A stretch of 64,000 nt of DNA from Bacteroidota bacterium (GTDB lineage: Bacteria > Bacteroidota > Bacteroidia > AKYH767-A > 2013-40CM-41-45): the NCBI GenBank assembly GCA_004295015.1, contig SHNE01000035.1:62001-126000 (forward strand), written 5' to 3'. Shown piece by piece: positions 52,640 through 61,805 of the stretch. Each line of letters begins with the position of its first letter. Positions within the stretch are counted from its first letter, which is position 1. Both the position numbers and the translations under genes were made by a program. The notes beneath the pieces were generated by a model, which made no database searches, was not told the DNA's origin, and saw nothing but the letters and a program-made list of their open reading frames with translations.

Positions 52640-54109
52640 TTATGGAATCACTTTATACACAACGAATTCCTCGTTCACCCATTGTGTCTGAAGGTTTGTT
52701 GTGTAAAGACTGACATATTTCGATAAGGCTGCATCAAAAAGCGGGCTTTGCTCATTTTTCTTTGGAAGTATCAGGTATTGAACCTTTAGTCTGTTGAATA
52801 AATCTGCGTTTTCACTCACAGATTTCTGCTGTAAAAGATAGCTAACCGGCCGTCCGGTATAAAGAGCCATTGCCCTGGCCCGGGGAAACACGAGTAGGTC
52901 AGTCGGACCGGTGTTGTGGCGGATGTAATCAAACATTTCCACTGCATGAGGACTTTGTGGTCCTTCGCTAAGTTGAGATCTTTCAGTCCAGGTATGCTTA
53001 AGGTTAAAAAGCTGCTGAAGCAATAACAAGGACACAATCACATAAATAATTTTTCTTTCGGAGGATTTGCTCAGTACTTTAATAAGAGTACTTAATCCTT
53101 CAACAAAATAAATAATCAGAAATGGGAAAACAGGAAATAAAAACCTGAAACCTCCGGATGTATAAGGATATAAGCAAAGGATGAGCAAATAAAAAACAAC
53201 AAACCATTGCACAATGCCATTCCTTTTTAAGAATGTCCGGATAAAACCTATAAGTACAAGGCAGGAGCTGATAATGCCCCAGATGGATATGTGTAATCCG
53301 GGCAGTGCAAAGGCTGCGCCAATTTGTTCAATGTATATAGCAAGATTTTTAGTTAAACTAAATTGATGCCCGGTCAATACATCCTGATAGAATCCTCCAA
53401 AATCTCTGATGTCAAAGTCAAATAATATGCTGTTGAGAAACAGAAAAAATGCCGATGAAACCAGGCTAAGTATTAGAAATATCTTCAGACTAAATTTTTT
53501 TCCTTCTTCGTTTTTACCGCTTAAATAATTATAGAGCAGATAGGCTCCGGTGGCCGGTATGATAAGTAATCCAACTATCCGAATGGAGGCAAGTATTGCG
53601 CACAGAATCGCACAGAGGAACCATAGCCGCATGTTTGTTTTCGCTGCATTAAACAGAAGTGCAATGGCAACAAGAGTCAAGCTAAAAGGGATTTCGGAAA
53701 GTACCTGTGCTTTAAGATTCAGGCTTTGAAAATGATAGGCTAAGAAGACACTTAAGAGGAAAGACAGTCCGGGAGAAAAAAATGTTTTGAAGTATAAAAA
53801 ACAAAGTAATGTCAGAGAAATTAACAATACGCTTTCAAGAATTAAGAGCGGCTTTATGCTTATTCCGCTGATGGCCACAAGTGGAGAAAGCAGCAATGGA
53901 AATCCCACAGGATAAGCTTTAACAGCATAGTTTCCGGAGTTTTCATCAAATTGCAGTAGCGTACTTTTTTGCGGTTTCCCTTCAATAATATTTTTAGCCT
54001 GGATCAGGTATTGCGCAAAGTCGTCACCCCAGTCATGACTCTCCTTCACATTGATGAGCAGCAATGGAAGGAGGAGCAGAATAAGTAGAAGAAGGTAAGG
54101 TTTTGGCAT
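52640..54109 (-). CDS. GT-C (family 39/ArnT-like) membrane glycosyltransferase
   Basis: A 489-residue polytopic protein. The first luminal loop contains HDWGDDFAQYLIQAKNIIEGK, where the acidic pair (D-D) is the usual catalytic site of GT-C enzymes. About ten transmembrane helices follow, and the tail is a short soluble part with LVFPRARAMALYTGRP and QYLILPKKNEQS. Polyprenyl-phosphate sugars are the usual donors and the acceptor is unknown. It is upstream of the large membrane protein gene on the same strand (116-base gap). Confidence 0.78.
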   Translation of the reverse strand: MPKPYLLLLILLLLPLLLINVKESHDWGDDFAQYLIQAKNIIEGKPQKSTLLQFDENSGNYAVKAYPVGFPLLLSPLVAISGISIKPLLILESVLLISLTLLCFLYFKTFFSPGLSFLLSVFLAYHFQSLNLKAQVLSEIPFSLTLVAIALLFNAAKTNMRLWFLCAILCAILASIRIVGLLIIPATGAYLLYNYLSGKNEEGKKFSLKIFLILSLVSSAFFLFLNSILFDFDIRDFGGFYQDVLTGHQFSLTKNLAIYIEQIGAAFALPGLHISIWGIISSCLVLIGFIRTFLKRNGIVQWFVVFYLLILCLYPYTSGGFRFLFPVFPFLIIYFVEGLSTLIKVLSKSSERKIIYVIVSLLLLQQLFNLKHTWTERSQLSEGPQSPHAVEMFDYIRHNTGPTDLLVFPRARAMALYTGRPVSYLLQQKSVSENADLFNRLKVQYLILPKKNEQSPLFDAALSKYVSLYTTNLQTQWVNEEFVVYKVIP

Positions 54110-54233
54110 TGGCTACGAATATACGATACCGCCAATCAAATAATCCCGCCTGTTTTAATGCTTAGGCTATTAATTTTTAAGGATATCGTTAATATTTTAG
54201 CTTTTGGAGCTCTGTCATACACTCGCTTTTCCG

Positions 54234-54241
54234 TACATTTG
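54234..54241 (+). promoter_or_regulatory. -7 box of the threonine dehydrogenase gene
   Basis: TACATTTG, a full consensus match, ends 5 bases before the ATG at 54247. Initiation 5-7 bases after the box would place the 5' end at the A of the ATG, predicting a leaderless mRNA. The -33 element is not clear. Confidence 0.5.
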
Positions 54242-54246
54242 TTGCC

Positions 54247-55212
54247 ATGATTTCAGCTAAGCAAGAATCTATCCTTGTGATAGGAGCAAATGGACAAATC
54301 GGTTCCGAATTGGTGGAGGAGCTGCGTCGGATTTATGGTTCCTCCAATGTCATTGCTACGGATATTAAAGAACCGAGCACTGAGGTGAAGAACGGAGGTC
54401 CTTTCTTTCAGTTGGATGTTCTGGATTTTCCTAAAGTCCATGAGTTGATTCGGAAGAATAATGTGTCACAGGTTTATCTTTTGGCTGCCTTATTATCTGC
54501 TACTGCAGAACAAAAAATAAAATCGGCATGGAAGCTTAACATGGAAGGCTTACTTGGCTTGTTGGAATTGGCAAGGGAAGAAAAGTTCAAATTATTCTGG
54601 CCGAGTTCTATTGCCGTATTTGGTTCAAATACACCTAAAAAGCAAACGCCTCAATTTACCATAACAGAACCATCGACCGTCTATGGCATCAGTAAGCTGG
54701 CCGGTGAACGTTGGTGCGAGTACTATTTCACACATTTTGGTGTAGACGTAAGAAGCATCCGTTATCCGGGCCTGATTGGTTACAAGACAGATCCGGGAGG
54801 CGGAACAACTGATTATGCTGTAACTATTTTTCATGAAGCTATTCGTAATAAAAAGTACACATCCTTTTTATCAGAGAAGTCTACTCTCCCAATGATGTAT
54901 ATGCCGGATGCTTTGCGTGCGACGATTTCTTTGATGGAGGCTGATGCATCTACAGTTAGTGTGCGTTCAAGCTATAACGTTGCGGGAATGAGTTTCAGTC
55001 CTGAGGAATTGGCTGCTGAGATCTGCAAGCACATTCCGGATTTTCGAATTAATTATTCGCCAGATATTAGACAGAAGTATGCTGATTCATGGCCGCAAAG
55101 TATTGATGACAGTGTGGCATTTAAAGATTGGGGATGGAAAGCAGAATATGATTTGTGTAGAATGACCGAAGACATGTATAACCATATTCAACATGCTTTG
55201 GTCTCTCACTAA
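54247..55212 (+). CDS. tdh: L-threonine 3-dehydrogenase, SDR/epimerase type
   Basis: A 321-residue extended short-chain dehydrogenase. Rossmann motif G13-A-N-G16-Q-I-G19, then DIKEP (NAD specificity Asp), LLSATAEQK, WPSSIAVFG and catalytic Y146-G-I-S-K150. The substrate-binding pattern YPGLIGYKTDPGGGTTDYAVTIFHEA is that of the single-domain, non-zinc threonine dehydrogenase known from Flavobacterium and Cupriavidus. It makes 2-amino-3-ketobutyrate from L-threonine with NAD. No kbl partner is adjacent. The gene has its own promoter. Confidence 0.85.
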   Translation: MISAKQESILVIGANGQIGSELVEELRRIYGSSNVIATDIKEPSTEVKNGGPFFQLDVLDFPKVHELIRKNNVSQVYLLAALLSATAEQKIKSAWKLNMEGLLGLLELAREEKFKLFWPSSIAVFGSNTPKKQTPQFTITEPSTVYGISKLAGERWCEYYFTHFGVDVRSIRYPGLIGYKTDPGGGTTDYAVTIFHEAIRNKKYTSFLSEKSTLPMMYMPDALRATISLMEADASTVSVRSSYNVAGMSFSPEELAAEICKHIPDFRINYSPDIRQKYADSWPQSIDDSVAFKDWGWKAEYDLCRMTEDMYNHIQHALVSH

Positions 55213-55266
55213 AAATTCTTTTGTACAAGTATTTATCCATCTACCTTCTTTTAAAATAATAGCCAT

Positions 55267-56745
55267 ATGGTGAATGAAATATATTTAACCAATTCTTTAT
55301 CGCGGAAAAAGGAATTGTTCGTCCCCCTTGTTCCCGGTTTTGTCGGGATGTATGTATGCGGACCAACAGTCTATGGAGCACCGCATCTTGGTCATGCACG
55401 GCCATATATTACTTTTGATGTTCTCTATCGCTTTCTGAATCATCTCGGATACCGTGTCAGATATGTGCGGAACATTACGGATGTCGGACATCTCGTTGAT
55501 GATGCCGATGAGGGAGAAGATAAAATTGCTAAGCGGGCCCGCATCGAAAAACTTGAGCCAATGGAGGTCGTGGAATTATACACCGATAAATTCCATGAAG
55601 CCATGCGTGCCCTGAATAATACCCATGTAAGCATTGAGCCTCGTGCATCCGGCCATATCATTGAACAAATTGAGATGATACAAAGAATCATGGATAATGG
55701 ATGGGCTTATGTCTCCAATGGTTCTGTGTATTTTGATGTGTTGAAATACAGTAAGTCGCATGATTACGGTAAACTAAGTGGACGGATTATTGAAGACCTT
55801 ATCGCCGGTGCGGGAAATGAGCGTCGGGAGTTGGAAGGACAGGAGGAAAAACAGAATCCTGCTGATTTTGCTTTATGGAAGAAAGCAGCGCCGGAACACA
55901 TAATGCATTGGCCTTCTCCATGGAGTGAAGGTTTCCCCGGCTGGCATATTGAATGTTCGGCAATGAGTACCAAATATCTGGGAGAAACGTTTGACATACA
56001 TGGCGGAGGGATGGATCTTCTTTTTCCTCATCATGAGAGCGAAATAGCCCAGTCGAAAGGCGCCTGTGGAAAGTCTCCTGTTCGCTATTGGGTTCATAAT
56101 AATATGATCACCATTAACGGTCAGAAGATGGGGAAATCGCTGGGTAATTTTATTAATCTGGAAGAACTGTTTACCGGAGAACATAAATTACTCGAACAGG
56201 CATATTCTCCAATGACCATCCGGTTTTTTATTCTTCAGGCGCATTACAGAAGCACACTTGATTTCAGTAATGATGGGCTGAAAGCTGCCGAAAAAGGCTT
56301 GGTTAAACTGATGAATGCATCCGAGGTTTTAAATAAACTTCATGCTTCTGAGAAATCGACCTCTGATATTCCTGCATGGAGAAAAGCTTGTTATGATGCG
56401 CTGGCCGATGATTTGAATACAGCGATCACCATTGCACATCTTTTTGAAGCGGTACGAATTATTAATTCTGTAAATGCAGGTACAGAAACAATAAGCGCGA
56501 ATGACCTAGATGTACTCAAAAAAACATTTAACGATTTTGTATTCGGTATACTCGGACTCATCCGTGAGACGAATGATAGCGGTGCCGATACGGATAAGCT
56601 GATGAAATTTATTCTGTCGTTACGAAACGATGCTAAGTCGAAAAAGGACTTTGCAACTTCAGACAAAATCAGAGATGAGTTGGCGGCTTATGGTTTTAAA
56701 ATAAAGGATGAGAAAGACGGAACGGTAAGCTGGACAAAAGATTAA
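55267..56745 (+). CDS. cysS: Cysteinyl-tRNA synthetase
   Basis: A 492-residue class I synthetase. Zn and Cys recognition: C31, C230 (GWHIEC), H255-H256-E257 (FPHHESE). The HIGH motif is H40-L-G-H43 and the KMSKS motif is K287-M-G-K-S291. It charges tRNA(Cys). It follows tdh by 54 bases and precedes the peptidase lipoprotein gene by 46 bases, all on the plus strand. Confidence 0.97.
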   Translation: MVNEIYLTNSLSRKKELFVPLVPGFVGMYVCGPTVYGAPHLGHARPYITFDVLYRFLNHLGYRVRYVRNITDVGHLVDDADEGEDKIAKRARIEKLEPMEVVELYTDKFHEAMRALNNTHVSIEPRASGHIIEQIEMIQRIMDNGWAYVSNGSVYFDVLKYSKSHDYGKLSGRIIEDLIAGAGNERRELEGQEEKQNPADFALWKKAAPEHIMHWPSPWSEGFPGWHIECSAMSTKYLGETFDIHGGGMDLLFPHHESEIAQSKGACGKSPVRYWVHNNMITINGQKMGKSLGNFINLEELFTGEHKLLEQAYSPMTIRFFILQAHYRSTLDFSNDGLKAAEKGLVKLMNASEVLNKLHASEKSTSDIPAWRKACYDALADDLNTAITIAHLFEAVRIINSVNAGTETISANDLDVLKKTFNDFVFGILGLIRETNDSGADTDKLMKFILSLRNDAKSKKDFATSDKIRDELAAYGFKIKDEKDGTVSWTKD

Positions 56746-56791
56746 TTCTTGTATTCTGTGCTCAATGACATAATTTAATAGTAGGTATTGT

Positions 56792-57814
56792 ATGAATTTC
56801 ACTTCTCGGTTAGCTTCAAGGCTTCTTAGTATTCTGACACTTGTTTTTTTTCTTGTACTAAGTGCTTGCAGTTCTTCGGAGAAGGACAAGCAGCAATCTG
56901 AAACTATAATTCCGGCATCCGAAAGTCTACCTGTAATTACAGTTCCGGTTTTCAATGAGGATACTGCCTATGCTTTTGTAAAGGCACAATGTGATTTTGG
57001 CCCTCGTGTTCCGGGTACAACAGCACATAAGAACTGCGCTGACTATCTGGTGGACATACTAAAAAGGTATACACCATCTGTTATGGTTCAAGAAGGAAAG
57101 GTTTCCACTTACGACGGAGTTAATCTTGATTTGAAGAATATTATAGCTGCATTCAATCCTGAAAGCAAGAACAGGATTCTTCTTTTTGCCCATTGGGACA
57201 CCCGCCCCTGGGCTGATCACGGGTCTGAAAGAAAATCAGAACCTAACCTTGGGGCTGATGACGGAGCAAGTGGAGTAGCTGTGCTTCTTGAGATTGCCAG
57301 GCAGTTTTCATTGCAGAGCCCTTCTGTTGGTGTGGATATAATTTTCTTTGACGTGGAAGACTGGGGAAAGAGTGGTGGAGGCGCAGAGTCAGAAGACTCA
57401 TACTGCCTCGGAACACAGTATTGGACGAAAAACCTGCATGTCCCGGGTTATCTGGCAAATTATGGAATTCTTCTCGATATGGTTGGTGGACGAAATTCTA
57501 AATTCCGCCTGGAAGGAAACTCGAAACAGTTCGCCCCTCATATACTTGACAAAGTATGGAAAACCGGCGTCAATTTAGGATACTCTTCCTATTTTCTGTT
57601 CCAGGATGGTGGTTGGATTACCGATGATCACGTCTATGTGAATCGTATAAATATTCCTAGTATCGACATCATTGGCAGTGATGCCGGATCCGTAACCGGT
57701 TTCCCTGCTCACTGGCATACTCATGAAGATAACATGGATGTAATTGACAAAGGAACATTGAAGGCCGTTGGACAAACGGTGCTTCATGTTGTTTATTCCG
57801 AGCAAGGAATTTGA
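56792..57814 (+). CDS. M28 family metallopeptidase lipoprotein (glutaminyl cyclase-like)
   Basis: A 340-residue protein with a lipoprotein signal (LVLSAC, Cys26). The M28 domain has the zinc-ligand motifs FAHWDTRPWADHG, LGADDGASGVAVLLEIARQF and IIFFDVEDWG. GTQYWTKNLH and GYSSYFLFQDGGWITDDHVYVNRINIPSIDII complete the pattern of the group that includes glutaminyl-peptide cyclotransferases and aminopeptidases. The role cannot be fixed further. It should be anchored at the envelope facing the periplasm or surface. Confidence 0.88.
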   Translation: MNFTSRLASRLLSILTLVFFLVLSACSSSEKDKQQSETIIPASESLPVITVPVFNEDTAYAFVKAQCDFGPRVPGTTAHKNCADYLVDILKRYTPSVMVQEGKVSTYDGVNLDLKNIIAAFNPESKNRILLFAHWDTRPWADHGSERKSEPNLGADDGASGVAVLLEIARQFSLQSPSVGVDIIFFDVEDWGKSGGGAESEDSYCLGTQYWTKNLHVPGYLANYGILLDMVGGRNSKFRLEGNSKQFAPHILDKVWKTGVNLGYSSYFLFQDGGWITDDHVYVNRINIPSIDIIGSDAGSVTGFPAHWHTHEDNMDVIDKGTLKAVGQTVLHVVYSEQGI

Positions 57815-57839
57815 AATAGTGTAATAGGTTTTTGGAGTC

Positions 57840-59399
57840 TTAGTGTAATTCAATGATCTCTACTTCGGGAATTTTAATCATACTAAGCTCAATGTGTTTT
57901 TGATGTGCCTTGGATTTAAATTCCTGGAAAATTTCAAGTACATCCCGGTCAATATAATCACTGCTTGATCCATCAATCACAACAATAGAATACTCCGGTA
58001 TTTTATCGAGCAGTTCAATAAATCTTTTTTTGCTGAGAAAACTTACATTCATGGCAAGCTTTATAGTGAATTGAACAGAATGGCCTTCTGATTTTTGAGA
58101 GACGGTATATCCTGCGAGGTATGTATGTTTAATGCTATAATAGATAGCATGAATAACTCCTATCAACACTCCAACTAATAAATCTGTAAATAGGATTGCT
58201 ATTACAGTTACAAGAAAGGGTAAAAATTGCTCGCGCCCTTGTTTGTATATTGCCCGGATCATAGTTGGTTTCACAAGGTTATAGCCGGTCCGAACTAAAA
58301 TAACTGACAACACGCAGTATGGTATAAGTTTGATTACAGGAATCGCAAAACTTATCGCCAGCAGAATCCATAATCCGTGAAAGAAGGCGGAGAGCTTGGT
58401 TTTTGCTTTTGCTTCAGCATTCGCAGAGCTTCGCACAATTACAGCCGTGATGGGCAAGCCTCCTACTAATCCGCTTAAAAAATTTCCTGTGCCCTGTGCA
58501 ATCAGTTCATTGTTTTGTGGGGAGATTCTATTGTATGGATCCAGTTTGTCAATAGCAGCCAGGCTTAGTAATGTTTCTAAAGATGCGACAAAACAAATGA
58601 TCATTCCGGTTTTCCAAATAGAAGCATTGTTGAAGAGAAGACTAAAGTCCGGGAGTTTAATTTGAGAGCTTATATCTTCGGGTATGTTTACAAATTGGGA
58701 AGGAGACAGTTGAATGGAAGGAAAATAGAAATGTAAAACCTGACTTAGAATAATGCCAAGAAAAACGACAAGGAAAGAAGCTGGTATAAAGGAGATTTTT
58801 TTTGACAAGGTCCTTTTCCACCAAATAAAAAATGACATTGAAATTAGTGTGATTAATACCGCTCCGGCAGATGTATGATGATACAAATCATTCACATTTT
58901 TGAAGGCATGATTAAAAGTAAGAATATTGAAAAGTTCATTGGTCCAGAATTCAGGCTTGTCATAGCCGATAAGCGGAGGAATTTGTTTTGAAATAAGAAT
59001 GATTCCGATCGCTGAGAGCATCCCTTTTATTACAGTTGATGGAATAAAATGGGTAAAGCCCCCAAGCTTCAATAATCCTAAGGCCATTTGTAAGACCCCG
59101 GCAAGAGCAACAGACAGAAAAAACATTTCTAATCCTCCCATTTGAGTAATGGCTGTTGCGCAAATAGCAGTGAGCCCGGCAGCGGGTCCGCTCACACTCA
59201 AGTGGGACTTACTAAACAATGTAACAACTAAGCCTCCTATGACTCCGGCAATGAGTCCCGAATAAACAGGCGCATTCGACGCAAGAGCTATTCCAAGACA
59301 AAGAGGAAGCGCAACAAAAAAAACGGTGATACTTGCCTTGAAGTCGTGTTTGAGAAATGACAGAAAATAAAATCTTGTCTTTCTGTTAATGATACTCAT
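57840..59399 (-). CDS. SulP family anion transporter with STAS domain
   Basis: A 519-residue transporter. About twelve transmembrane helices cover residues 20-400 (DFKASITVFFVALPLCLGIALAS, LSVSGPAAGLTAICA, FVASLETLLSLAAIDKLDP). The STAS domain is at about residues 435-519 (VSFLSKKRFIELLDKIPEYSIVVIDGSSSDYIDRDVLEIFQEFKSKA). Family members carry sulfate, bicarbonate or other anions; the transported ion is not determinable here. It is convergent with the peptidase lipoprotein gene (25-base gap). Confidence 0.92.
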   Translation of the reverse strand: MSIINRKTRFYFLSFLKHDFKASITVFFVALPLCLGIALASNAPVYSGLIAGVIGGLVVTLFSKSHLSVSGPAAGLTAICATAITQMGGLEMFFLSVALAGVLQMALGLLKLGGFTHFIPSTVIKGMLSAIGIILISKQIPPLIGYDKPEFWTNELFNILTFNHAFKNVNDLYHHTSAGAVLITLISMSFFIWWKRTLSKKISFIPASFLVVFLGIILSQVLHFYFPSIQLSPSQFVNIPEDISSQIKLPDFSLLFNNASIWKTGMIICFVASLETLLSLAAIDKLDPYNRISPQNNELIAQGTGNFLSGLVGGLPITAVIVRSSANAEAKAKTKLSAFFHGLWILLAISFAIPVIKLIPYCVLSVILVRTGYNLVKPTMIRAIYKQGREQFLPFLVTVIAILFTDLLVGVLIGVIHAIYYSIKHTYLAGYTVSQKSEGHSVQFTIKLAMNVSFLSKKRFIELLDKIPEYSIVVIDGSSSDYIDRDVLEIFQEFKSKAHQKHIELSMIKIPEVEIIELH

Positions 59400-59709
59400 A
59401 GATCATGTAAAATTGAAAAGAAATTGGAGTCGATTTGGTTTATTCCATCTGAATTATCAACCACTCTGTTTATTCAAATTGAAAGAAATGTCTGTAAAAT
59501 GTTGAAAAGGACTGTTTGGTTTAAAAGCAACCCTGTCTTTTATTGATTGTTCTTTGATTTATTGCCGATGAATAGAATCAAATGACCGAAAAAGGAAGAA
59601 ATTATTCAATAGTGAATGGAATGTCAATTTTGTAAGGTTTAGTTCCAAATTATAATTTTTGTCATGAGATGAGCATGTATGTTTGAAATTATTATTCAAC
59701 ATCAGTTCC
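59400..59709. other. Intergenic region without recognised features
   Basis: 310 bases between the divergent SulP and beta-barrel genes. No gene, repeat or strong hairpin was seen. A TAATTTTTG near-match (one base too long) at about 59650 could be the -7 element of the beta-barrel gene. Confidence 0.5.
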
Positions 59710-60228
59710 ATGAAAAAAATCTTTACACTTATTTCTCTAATTATTTCTTTGTTGTTCCTGAACGTCTGTGTAGTTAATGCACAATATACCACCGGCGTAG
59801 GAGTACGAGTGGGTAAATTTGCATCAGGTGTTGATGTCAAGCATTTTTTAGATGCCAATGGTAATACCGGTTTTCAATTGATGGCCGGAATAACCCGTGA
59901 AGCAAAAGGAGGGTATATTGCTAAAGGTTATTTCGTGAAACAAGTTCCAATCATGAATTCCTTGCTCAGAATTCCAATCGATATCGTTTTTGGAATTGGT
60001 GGTCATGCAAGTTATTTTAAGTATGACTACTACACCATTAAAGAAGGAAATCCTGTCTATTATAAGGATCAGACTATAGCAGCCGGTTTCGATGCAATGA
60101 TAGGATTGGAATATGACACACGGAAAATTCCATTCACCATTACCTTAGATGCAAATCCATTTTACAGTATTTTGAAACCCGGTCCGGAGTGGATGGATTT
60201 CGGAATAACAGGACGTTTGAAATTCTAA
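59710..60228 (+). CDS. Small outer-membrane beta-barrel protein
   Basis: A 172-residue protein starting at 59710 (MKKIFTLISLIISLLFLNVCVVNAQ signal peptide; an upstream ATG at 59683 adds nine residues before the signal and is rejected). It has amphipathic strands (TTGVGVRVGKFASGVDVKHFL; GFQLMAGITREAKGGYIAKGYF; DIVFGIGGHASYF; MIGLEYDTRKIPFTITLDANPFY) and a C-terminal Phe. No named family was recognised. It converges with asnS with a 10-base gap. Confidence 0.75.
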   Translation: MKKIFTLISLIISLLFLNVCVVNAQYTTGVGVRVGKFASGVDVKHFLDANGNTGFQLMAGITREAKGGYIAKGYFVKQVPIMNSLLRIPIDIVFGIGGHASYFKYDYYTIKEGNPVYYKDQTIAAGFDAMIGLEYDTRKIPFTITLDANPFYSILKPGPEWMDFGITGRLKF

Positions 60229-60238
60229 GCGTATTATT

Positions 60239-61621
60239 TTAAAACTCCGCATTTTTCGGAGTGCGGGGGAATGGGATCACATCACGGATGTTTGTCATTC
60301 CTGTAACAAAGAGCATTAATCGTTCAAAGCCTAAACCAAATCCGGAATGTTCACAGGTTCCGTATTTGCGCGTTTCTAAATACCACCAAAGTTCTTCTTC
60401 GTGAATTTTCATTTCCTTGATTCTTGCCTGAAGTTTTTCAAAGTTTTCTTCACGTTGTGAACCACCAATGATCTCTCCTATCCAGGGAAATAAAATATCC
60501 ATGGCACGTACCGTTTTTCCGTCTTCGTTTTGCTTCATATAAAACGATTTGATTTCCTTCGGATAATCTGATAAGATCACCGGTCGCTTAAAATGATCGA
60601 CAAGATAATTTTCATGCTCCTTTTGTAAATCAGTTCCCCAGCTAACAGGGAATTCAAATTTTTTGTTTGAAGAGGAAAGCACCTCAACTGCTTCGGTATA
60701 TGTTAGTCTTTTAAAATCCTGGCTTACGACCGACTGAAGACGATTCAATAATTCTTTGTCATATAAATTGGTCAGAAATTCCAGATCATCTTTGCAGTGC
60801 TCGAGAGCATAAGAAATCAGAAACTTTAAAAAGTCTTCGGCCAGATCCATGTTGTCTTTCAGATTGTAGAAAGCCATCTCCGGTTCGATCATCCAGAATT
60901 CAGCGAGGTGGCGTGGCGTGTTGGAGTTTTCTGCACGGAAGGTTGGACCAAAGGTGTAGACCAATCCCAATGCCATCGCACCTAATTCTCCTTCAAGCTG
61001 TCCGGAGACTGTAAGGTTGGTAGCCTTTCCAAAAAAATCTTCTTTATAATTTATCGTCCCATCCGGATTGCGGGGAAGTTTATCAAAATCCAGTGTGGTT
61101 ACCTGGAACATTTCTCCTGCACCCTCTGCATCTGAACCTGTAATGATAGGAGAGTGAAGATTAAAAAATCCGCGATCATTAAAATATTTATGAATAGCGA
61201 AAGTCATATGATGTCGCATCCGTAAAACTGCGCCAAATGTATTTGTGCGTGGCCTGAGGTGTGCTATCTCCCGTAGAAATTCAAGGGAATGTCCTTTCTT
61301 TTGCAAAGGATACGTTTCATCGGCTCCCCCTAACACTTCAATGCTCCCGGCCTGAATTTCTACACTCTGGCCTTGCCCCTGAGATGCCACTAATTTTCCT
61401 TTCACCGCAATACAAGCTCCGGTCGTAATGCTTTTCATTAGCTCGTCACCAAATTTTTCAATTTCAGCGACTACCTGAATAGAATGTATAATCGAACCAT
61501 CATTGATGGCGATAAAGGCAATTTGTTTGTTTCCACGGCGGGTACGTACCCATCCCTTTAAAAAAACATCAATTCCTGTTTCGGTCGACTGCAATAGGTC
61601 TGCGACCCGTCTTGATTTCAT
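60239..61621 (-). CDS. asnS: Asparaginyl-tRNA synthetase
   Basis: A 460-residue class IIb synthetase. The N-terminal OB fold ([25 protein letters not shown]) is followed by catalytic domain motif 1 ([38 protein letters not shown]), motif 2 ([24 protein letters not shown]) and motif 3 ([15 protein letters not shown]). EMAF with this motif-2 loop fits AsnRS rather than AspRS. It charges tRNA(Asn). A CATTTTTG near-match to the -7 box lies just upstream. Confidence 0.96.
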   Translation of the reverse strand: MKSRRVADLLQSTETGIDVFLKGWVRTRRGNKQIAFIAINDGSIIHSIQVVAEIEKFGDELMKSITTGACIAVKGKLVASQGQGQSVEIQAGSIEVLGGADETYPLQKKGHSLEFLREIAHLRPRTNTFGAVLRMRHHMTFAIHKYFNDRGFFNLHSPIITGSDAEGAGEMFQVTTLDFDKLPRNPDGTINYKEDFFGKATNLTVSGQLEGELGAMALGLVYTFGPTFRAENSNTPRHLAEFWMIEPEMAFYNLKDNMDLAEDFLKFLISYALEHCKDDLEFLTNLYDKELLNRLQSVVSQDFKRLTYTEAVEVLSSSNKKFEFPVSWGTDLQKEHENYLVDHFKRPVILSDYPKEIKSFYMKQNEDGKTVRAMDILFPWIGEIIGGSQREENFEKLQARIKEMKIHEEELWWYLETRKYGTCEHSGFGLGFERLMLFVTGMTNIRDVIPFPRTPKNAEF

Positions 61622-61784
61622 AGCTTAATTAATATTCGGCAAAAATGACAATTAATAGGGGCTTAGCCAAATACCGAGCGATTGAATTGAACAAAACATT
61701 GAAAATCCTGTTCCTGCTTGTGCCAAATTTCTGTTGAATGAAGGAGAATAATGCCATAGAGCCCTCCGTTCCAATGAATCTTTC

Positions 61785-61792
61785 TATATTTG
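61785..61792 (+). promoter_or_regulatory. -7 box of dxs
   Basis: TATATTTG, a full consensus match, 13 bases before the ATG at 61806. AAGGA at 61796-61800 could be a weak ribosome site. The expected leader is under 10 bases. Confidence 0.45.
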
Positions 61793-61805
61793 TATAAGGA
61801 AAAAT

